Assembly: GCA_947172415.1 (NCBI GenBank)
Contig: OX359194.1
Span: forward strand, 6,014,001-6,078,000
Source: Chondrosia reniformis
Taxonomy: Eukaryota > Porifera > Demospongiae > Chondrillida > Chondrillidae
Reading direction: 5' to 3'
DNA: 64,000 bases
The stretch's first letter is position 1. Every line of letters starts with the position of its first letter. The translations under genes and the position numbers were made by a program. The notes under the pieces were generated by a model. It was given only the letters and a program-made list of their open reading frames with translations, had not been told where the DNA came from and did not search any database. Positions 37,801 through 46,800 of the stretch are shown one piece after another.

Positions 37801-40800
37801 GTTGAACATTATTGTCATCCCATCAGCTTTAGAAATGGGATTCAGCAGTCTTGGAATGAATGCATATCAAATTTGAATGAATTTTGTATGATAATATAGG
37901 TAATATCAAAGATTTCAATCAGTATATTCTGTTCTTCCCTTAAAAGATTAGTCAATGCCAGAGCAATGGTTGAATAGGATGTTATAGGTATACTCTTGGC
38001 TAAAAGTTGCTAAAGATCATTACCTAGGCCTACTTTTTAGCTGATCATATTTGGAGTGTCTTCTGGTATATAGTGCCTATTCTTTTTAGATGTCTACTAT
38101 AAAAATCCTTGTGGATTATACTTAGGCATCTAGAGGGAGTAGGTATATATGATTAGATAAGAAATCTTCCAAATACTTTGCCTCTTCAGTTTTATTGTAC
38201 CTATGCATGCAATAGTGAAGAAGGAAAATAATGGAGTTTGTCATAATCTTTGAAAAAGATCGTAAGACAGGTTCCAATATTTAAGCTCCAATGTATTAGC
38301 TAGCAACACCTCATAAATCACCAATGAAGTGATTTTCGGTTATATTTGGTTATTTGCAGCCATTAATGCATGTTTTTCTAAATGCCAAAACATGTTTCGA
38401 CACTCTATATACATGCTCTTCAGCACTCAAAAAGTGGCTAACCAGGAATAGGCCATTTCCAAAATTCATTTAATTTCTTCTTTTATTGAATAGACTAGCG
38501 CTAATATGCGAACTTATGAGGGTACATACAAGTTATAAATCGTCATAAATATGCATTTCCGAACTAGGGAATAGACGGCCCTATATAAATCTAAATGCGC
38601 TCTACAAGAAGCATGTTAAGAGATAATGGTTTTCGGCATATTTCTCTTGTCTAAAACGTTATTTCGAGATTTTCGCCAAGAAAACTTTCAAAATCAATTT
38701 AAAACAAGTAATATTAAGAAGAAAAAGTGGGAATACAAGTAAATAAAAAACATTTACAAAAATGATGTTAGAAGTAGGAATGGCAGTGTTCACTAATATA
38801 TCTGCAAAAAGTATTGAAACAAGACAGTGATTATATGATAAGGCTAATCATACAGAAGTTGCATGTATACTGAAATTTAAGTAACTTAACCATACACTTC
38901 TGTGTTTGGGCGCACCATTCCTACTTCAGGTTAGTGTGCCCAAACACAGAAGTGCATGTATATATGGTTAAGTTACTTATAAATTTCAGTATACATGCAA
39001 CTTCTGTATGATTAGCCTTATCATATAATCAGTGTCTTGTTTCAATACTTTTTGCAGATATTAGTGAACACTGCCATTCCTACTTCTAACATCATTTTTG
39101 TAAATGTTTTTAATTATTTGTCATAATAATAATTGTCAGCTTATAATTAAGTATTGGAATCTGTCATATGAAAGATTATGACAAACAAATTTCATTCATC
39201 TGACATTCAGTGAATGTCAGATGAATGTAATTTGATGTGCTCCATTTGGAATGATTAGCAAATTGGAAACACAGGTAAACCATGTTGCTCTCAATGTGAT
39301 AGAATGGCAGCCTGCTTAGAAGTAGTTTTAGAATCACAAGACACGTTCAAAGAACTAATGGATTACTACAGTTGCATCTTTCCCTGGAAAGCTGTTGTTA
39401 ATTGGCTTGAGAGCCTTGCAGGTAATTTTATTGAGCCCACATATGTATGTATTCAATTACCCTACCTATAGCAACTGTGGATTTACCATAAATGCTTTGG
39501 TGTGTTGTGTCTGTAACATTATCATATTACTCAGTTACTCATTTAGATGAGAAATCTTTTAAGCATAGAGAATTTGCTTTTCAAAAGGATGATGGATCAT
39601 TTTGGAGATACCTATCTTTTGAGTCTTATGCTGATTTGAAACAAACTGTTCTTAAAGAATGTCCAAAAAGTATCAATGTGGGTTTATAGTGGATGTAGGG
39701 GTGTTCACTGCTGGGTTAGTGATGACAAAGTTATTCATGCTGATGCTGATATAAGGAAAGCTATACTTAGCTATTTGACAGTTATTAAAGTAAGACAGTT
39801 AATCTATATAACACATGTATATATACATGTGACTTAAGTGTTATGCACCTGCATATGTATGTTGTTTATAATTCAGGCCTATAGGTTTTATTTTAAACTT
39901 TTTTAGTCTTACTCCTAGTGCATTCCCAGGTAGTATATATATGGCCAATCAGGAAAGCAAGGGAGTGAGATTATATATATATGTTAAAGGCAACAAATGA
40001 AGCTCTGCATGTGTATGTACATATATATATGTATTTTTGATAACCTGGATATCATGTCATAATACCAAAATAATGTCATAACTGTATTCCAATGTCAGTT
40101 ATGCAATACATTTGCTGGACAACGTGATGTCATAGGCACTTGAATTTGAATTTGTGTACATCCGAGTGATTTTAGTGTAATTGCTTAGATATTGTCAGGT
40201 GATAACTACCATAGCATTACTATAGATTCCTTTGATCTACCCATGCACTGGGATGGAAAGGTATATATTCTACTATAATAATGTAATGTTATACAGTCAA
40301 ACCAAGCATGAAATGCAGTATAATTTACAGTGAACCACAGAATATAACAAACTTCAAATTGTAGAAAATTTACTTCATTAAATATGTATAACCAAGTTGT
40401 TGTATAAAAGATAAACATTTTTGCAATACATTAACCTAGTGTATCTTGTAGGGTTCTAGATTAATCCACATTAATAACTGAATTGTTAGCATATGTATAA
40501 GGATATCAACCTTTGCATTATATACCAAAACTATTGGGGGCATTCAGAGTCCTATAAGACAATCTGAAAAGGTCATTAAAGTATATAATGTGGGGGGACA
40601 AAACACAAACCTGATTTACACCTGAGTTGACTTGCAATTGGAACTAGTCAGTGTTGTCCTTAACAAGATATACTGATTATTGGGTTTGGAGTATAGGTTA
40701 CACATAATGTTTAGTGTAATATATCAATGAGCTAACAAAGAGGGGCATTATATATCTATCACATATTGTCATATTTTTGATTTAATTATATAATAAAAAA

Positions 40801-43800
40801 TGTGGTGTGGACAAGTTAACACAGGAAGTAAAGTTAATCTTCATTTTCTTAGTTATCAGTGATTTCTTTTACCTTAAGCAAATTTCACTCAAAATCCTTT
40901 ACCCTCTTATAGCCATTATGATCCCAGGCTGCTGGAAAGCTGTGGCAAAATCAGTTATAGCCCATTGCCTTGGACTTCTGCCTATATAAATATATATACT
41001 TGGCCTTAGCTCCACCTCAGCCTCATATTATATTTTTGCTTTATATAGTCCTTGCCTCTGGGCTATAACTATTATATATATACGTAAAAAGTATATATAC
41101 TGCATTGTATATTATATATGTATATATATATATAACTATATAGAACTCTTGCAAAGATGTACATGTGCTTGCCATAAACAATGATGGTTCTTTACACTGG
41201 GCTTTAAGGTATATACTGAATGCTGTATATTTATAAATATAAGTATATATATTGATTTAAATATAATTATATGGTGAATCATTGCACATGCATTATTTAA
41301 TGTACATGTATGGTATGCACGGAAATTATTGAAAATGAAGTACCAGTATAGCTGAAAATATGTACTGGTAGTTTTAAAAAACTACCAGTACTGCAGCTGG
41401 AGCTTGCATTGCAGCAACAATTAAGATACTATCGGGGTAAAATAGTATTATTTTTAAGGTAGAAACTGGGTAGTTTGAGACAGCCTCGGAAGGCTATTAA
41501 ATACCAATTTATTAACAGCTCGCTAAGTGTCATCAAGCCATCTAAGGCTGGTAGGAAACTAGTGAGGTAAAATTGGGTAGTATTAGGATACATTTGATCT
41601 GTAAATAAAGTGCATATGACATATACAAACTAAGTCTTATAACAATTTGTCCATTTCGTCATGAAAGGTATACACTTTTGAGGTACTTATCAGTTGAAAA
41701 GCTAGGTACTTTTATTTTATTTAGTATTAGTACTTCACAATTACCCTCGCGAAGTACCCGAGTCCTACCAGGTAGTACCTATGGTAGTACCTTGCAGAAT
41801 GTAAAGATAATTTCTATGTGTATCGCATGTATACCTGGGCATTTACATTTCCATGAAATTGTAGAAAGGTACATCTGTACATGTGCACATGCAAGAATTC
41901 ATTTTCAACTGATGATAATACTAACATGTACAGATGTACCTTTCTACAGTTTTATGGAAATACAAATGCCCAGGAATACATACATGTACATTTATGCATA
42001 TCTGGTAGATATGCACACCCTTTTTAAACATGCTACCACCTACTTTAGAGTATTAGGATTTGTCAACTGTCTAGATCTGAGTAACTACTATAATATACTA
42101 TTTGTATATACTTATATATGACAATCATGTATATATATAGCAATGTAAGTTTGGTATTATATATATGCAAAGAATGAGAAATCATAAATCATTTAAAAAT
42201 TGATGAGCTATTATATATGGTATTGATGACCCAAAAACATGGCTGCCCTATATATATCAGTACTCTCTAAGTAGGGATAGCACAAAAAATACTACTAAAT
42301 TCTATATAATTGCATTTTATCATCTTAAAATCAACAATGAATGCAGTATTACTTTTTAAGCTCCCAGAATAACTTTTTGTACACTTTTAACTAACCCACA
42401 AGTCACATTACTGCAGCAGTCACTAGTACATCTAGAAAAGAACAAACAGGAATCATCTGATATATAAGGCAACCATGCAATAAACAGCATGTTCATATTT
42501 ACATGAATTAATCATACACATCACTTCTGTGCATGTTTAGGCGCCCTGGTATTGATCCCTACTTCAACTATCATGGTATATGTACCCATATATATGCGCA
42601 AATACAGAAGTTTATAGTATATGGTTAAAAGTTACTGAAATTTCAGAATATATATGATATGAACAGCTGTTGTACAGTTAACATTCTTGATAATATATTC
42701 TTCTTGTCTGATTAGTTCTTTCCAATTCTGTTTTTGCCTATATGCATAGGAAAGCAGTAGCAATTATAAAAGAACATTTTCATGAGGTGTTAAAGTATCA
42801 GGATTTACTAGGAGACAAAAAAAATTAGTACTTGATTTGTTGCCTGAGATGTTGAAAAATAAAGCAAAGGATGTTTTTCAACAGACTTTAAGTTCTAGAG
42901 AAAAATGGAAAATTCTTGCAAATTATGTAAGTGCATGTATTCTGCTGTTAGATTATTCATTTGATATATATATATATATATATATATAATTATGTATAAG
43001 ATCAGATTGCTATATATAGTATATACTTTGGTGTATATATGTGTGTTTATGTGCATGAGTTATATTAGAGAACACTGCAATCTAATTCAAGTGGGATAGC
43101 CATAAACATGGCCATGGACACCTTTTTAGGTTAACCTCTTATACATCATGCAATAGGCTATACAATGAATATGTTAATATATATAGACACATGTAATGTC
43201 CACGATGTATATATGTACAATAAATTAATATTTGTAGTTTGAAAAACCCTGTGTAAAAGCACACCATCCAGCAACAGAAGAAAAAATTCTATTAGCACTT
43301 TGCTATCCTAGGTTGGACCATAGTGTAACAGCAGATCCAAAACATCTTTTAAGACTTCCATTTTCAGCTCATCCTCTAACACTGCAATTAGCAGTTCCCA
43401 TACAAAATTTACAAATGTTTGACTACTCAAAAGTGCCAACAATTCATTGAGTCTATTCAGATGAAAAATTTAAAGCCCATGCAATGATGCAACCAAGTAG
43501 TTTAAGCTATAGCCCAATGGCATGAATTTTTAAACTTAAAATACTTTTTATGGTTATTTTGTTTCATTTCACTCATTCATTCTTTTATGTGTCCATGTAT
43601 GTTATAACAGTCTATATAATAGATTTTTTATGTTAACTTCATATATAGTTCAGTGTCAAAGCAGCTCCAATCGTTCACAGAAACAGAAAGTAGAGCACTT
43701 TTTATTAAAAGTATTTAAACAATGTTCATATGGTTGGAATGCGTGTATGCATACAAATATAGTATCAATGTGTTACAGATGATATCCTAAAAAGCAACCA

Positions 43801-46800
43801 CCAGCTATTTAAGCTATTAGAACGGCTTATTGTAGCTATTATTTTAAATTTAAAACAGTGAGTAAGGGATCCAAGTAGATAGAAATGTACAGGCTTACTT
43901 CTAGTTTTCCTCAAATACTTATGATTCTTCTCTTCTTTTTCTAGTATAATCAATAGATCTACAGATGCAAATTGTCTAAAATTGTAGTGGCTAATTAAGG
44001 AATAGAAAGCCTTAGGTTTACAATTGCTCTGCGCAAAACTTGGCATGTTTGTTCTGAATTAAGGCATACCAAAGCCTGGACCTTCTTGACCATTTCGAGT
44101 TATAAGTGGGGATGGCATTGCTACAACAGTCATTCAAATATGACTTTTGTCTCAATAATTGAAAAAAACATTTGCCAATTATATGTACACATGAATTAGA
44201 TTACCATGTTTATTATGCACATATATTTATATATGCCATGGTAACAGCTAATAGAGATATTTATATATACTGTTTAGAGAGTGGATATAAAGCTATTAAA
44301 GCTTGTAAATCTAAGCAAATCATGCACATCCAGTTTATTTGTTAATTGATAATTATCAAGCTTAAAATAGACATTATTAATCAATTATATTTATTTATAA
44401 ACATACTATAGGACTTCAACAAAACATTCTTGGGCCATATTTGAAAGAAAATGACTGCTTACTATAAACATTTATATATAGTCTACATTATGTATTTGTA
44501 GTACATCCATTTATAGTAGTATCATATAGTAATTGCCTCCTGTAATATAGTGTGGCTGCTCTTTAAGTCTCTTTTGACTACAATAGTGATCTGTCAACAG
44601 TACAATTTTATTGTACATACAATAGTAGTCCATAGGGATTGCATCACAACCTGAATGTAGACATCTTTTAAATGCTGGAGTAGCCTGACCTGTCGTTCTG
44701 GCGCAGCGACAGGTAAAGAGAATATCAGATATTGCATCACAGTAGTGATCAGTCAACAGTACAATTTTATTGAACATACAATTGTAGTCCATAGAGATTG
44801 CATCACAACCTGAATGTAGACATTTTTTAAATGCTGGAGTAGCCTGACCTGTCGTTCTGGCGCAGCTAGCGACAGGTAAAGAGAATATCAGATATTGCAT
44901 CACAGTAGTGATCAGTCAACAGTACAATTTTATTGTACATACAATAGTAGTCCATAGGGATTGCATCACAACCTGAATGTAGACATTTTTTAAATGCTGG
45001 AGTAGCCTGACCTGTCGTTCTGGCGCAGCGACAGGTAAAGAGAATATCAGATATTGCATCACAGTAGTGATCAGTCAACAGTACAATTTTATTGTACATA
45101 CAATAGTAGTCCATAGGGATTGCATCACAACCTAAATGTAGACATTTTTCAAATGCTGGAGTAGCCTGACCTGTCGTTCTGGCGCAGCGACAGGTAAAGA
45201 GAATATCAGATATTGCATCACAGTAGTGATCAGTCAACAGTACAATTTTATTGTACATACAATAGTAGTCCATAGGGATTGCATCACAACCTGAATGTAG
45301 ACATTTTTTAAATGCTGGAGTAGCCTGACCTGTCGTTCTGGCGCATCGACAGGTAAAGAGAATATCAGATATTGCATCACAGTAGTGATCAGTCAACAGT
45401 ACAATTTTATTGTACATACAATAGTAGTCCATAGGGATTGCATCACAACCTGAATGTAGACATTTTTTAAATGCTGGAGTAGCCTGACCTGTCGTTCTGG
45501 CGCAGCTAGCGACAGGTAAAGAGAATATCAGATATTGCATCACAGTAGTGATCAGTCAACAGTACAATTTTATTGTACATACAATAGTAGTCCATAGGGA
45601 TTGCATCACAACCTGAATGTAGACATTTTTTAAATGCTGGAGTAGCCTGACCTGTCGTTCTGGCGCAGCGACAGGTAAAGAGAATATCAGATATTGCATC
45701 ACAGTAGTGATCAGTCAACAGTACAATTTTATTGTATAATAGTATATTTCATTATACATTCCTTGACATTTTATATAGCTAAATAGCTTACTAAAATAAG
45801 AATACCATTTCTTACTAGCAGCTTCACTAAAGTAACTTTGACTATTCTTTAATGCAATGGTATGGGGGGCTAAACCCCCCATACCCCCCATGATATATAC
45901 GGTTCATATAGTATATGTAACTTTAATTTTCCTCTATTCAGTCTGAGGGGTATACAATTAGTAAAATAGCAAAGGAAGTAATTATACAAAACCTAGGTAA
46001 ACTAAAGCTGTCATGAAGCATCATGATGATAAAGTAAAGGTTGTCATTAAGCATCATGATGACTTTTTAAGTGATTGTGCAACTGATTTTCGGGAAGGGG
46101 AGAATGAGACCACAGCCCCATTTTCGTGCTTTCCGCCGTTTCCGCCATTTCCGCCGTTTCCACTGCCCCGTTCGGTAGCTCCTTCTCATAGGAGAGCGTC
46201 GACTTGTCATAGCCGTTCACAAAAGGATGATCTTCTTTTGCAACGATGAGGTGACGTTTACGAACGTCACATATTCACAAACTGTGCCATGCGGAGCGAT
46301 ATAAGGCCGCGACATACGAGGGTGTTGGTGACGCAATACAAAAAAATCATAATACATCACTAGATTGCACAATCATAACCTTGAATTCTTCATATTATTT
46401 TAATTAAACAAAATTTTGCCAGATGTTTTGTCATGAACATGCATGTACCATTTGCCGAAATGTGAGATGAGACATTTTTAAGAATAGTATACAGAATTAC
46501 TGAGGTGTCAAATCAATGTGAGCACTACAAAGGATCGCATATGTGGGTAAAACTCACAATCTCACATACTTTAGACACACGCATTCAATTCCCAATATAC
46601 GGTAATTACTGGAAAATTGATGAAAATAAACTTCGATGTCCTTTTATTTGAATCAAGCTTTTTATACGTGTACAGTATGTGTATGTGATGGATAATGCTG
46701 GTGACTCTTAGTCTAAGAAAGTTTAAATTATTTGGAGTATATCAATGTTGTGGTCATCCTTTTTGAAGTGTATGTACGTATATATATGGACTGTGAAATA

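Larger units (their letters stand above)
39304..43450 (+). pseudogene. Decayed DNA primase small subunit (PRIM1-like)
   Basis: Exon-like pieces in the order of the eukaryotic primase small subunit. 39304-39421: MDYYSCIFPWKAVVNWLE, matching the YYxxLFPxxxYYxWL start. 39547-39687: FKHREFAFQKDD, RYLSFESYADL, KSINVG. Then, one base out of frame, up to 39789: YSGCRGVHCWVSDD, matching the YSGRRGVHCWV motif. 42750-42926: AVAIIKEHFHEVL, then a frameshift at an A8 run, then LDLLPEM...KWKILANY. 43238-43450: LALCYPRLDHSV, HLLRLPFSAHP, MFDYSKVPTI, then TGA. The roughly 80 residues between KSINVG and YSG, which should carry the catalytic aspartates, are missing. Splice-like borders are kept, so this looks like a duplicated genomic copy rather than a retrocopy. 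It cannot encode an active primase. Confidence 0.8.
36884..46122. mobile_element. Candidate 9.2-kb segment with short inverted ends
   Basis: GTGGTCTCATTCTCCCCTTC followed by CCGAAAAT at about 36893-36920 is mirrored at about 46085-46112, differing at about 1 of 32 positions. Similarity beyond this is weak (TTGCACAAT and TCATGATG words on both sides). The segment encloses the primase-like pseudogene and the 159-bp satellite. No transposase is seen. That it moved as a unit is inference. Confidence 0.45.

Noticed and set aside
39304-43450. Functional primase gene
   Set aside because: The segment that should contain the catalytic aspartates is missing, the YSG motif is out of frame with the preceding exon, and an A8 run breaks the fourth exon.
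44511-45718. Three minus-strand ORFs with repeated 53-residue Cys-containing units
   Set aside because: They are explained by the 159-bp satellite period. No start context, splice sites or domain similarity support a gene.
26811-46775. LTR retrotransposon with the 320-bp direct repeats as LTRs
   Set aside because: No gag, protease, reverse transcriptase or integrase, primer-binding site or polypurine tract could be found inside, and the ends do not show clear TG...CA termini with a short target duplication.
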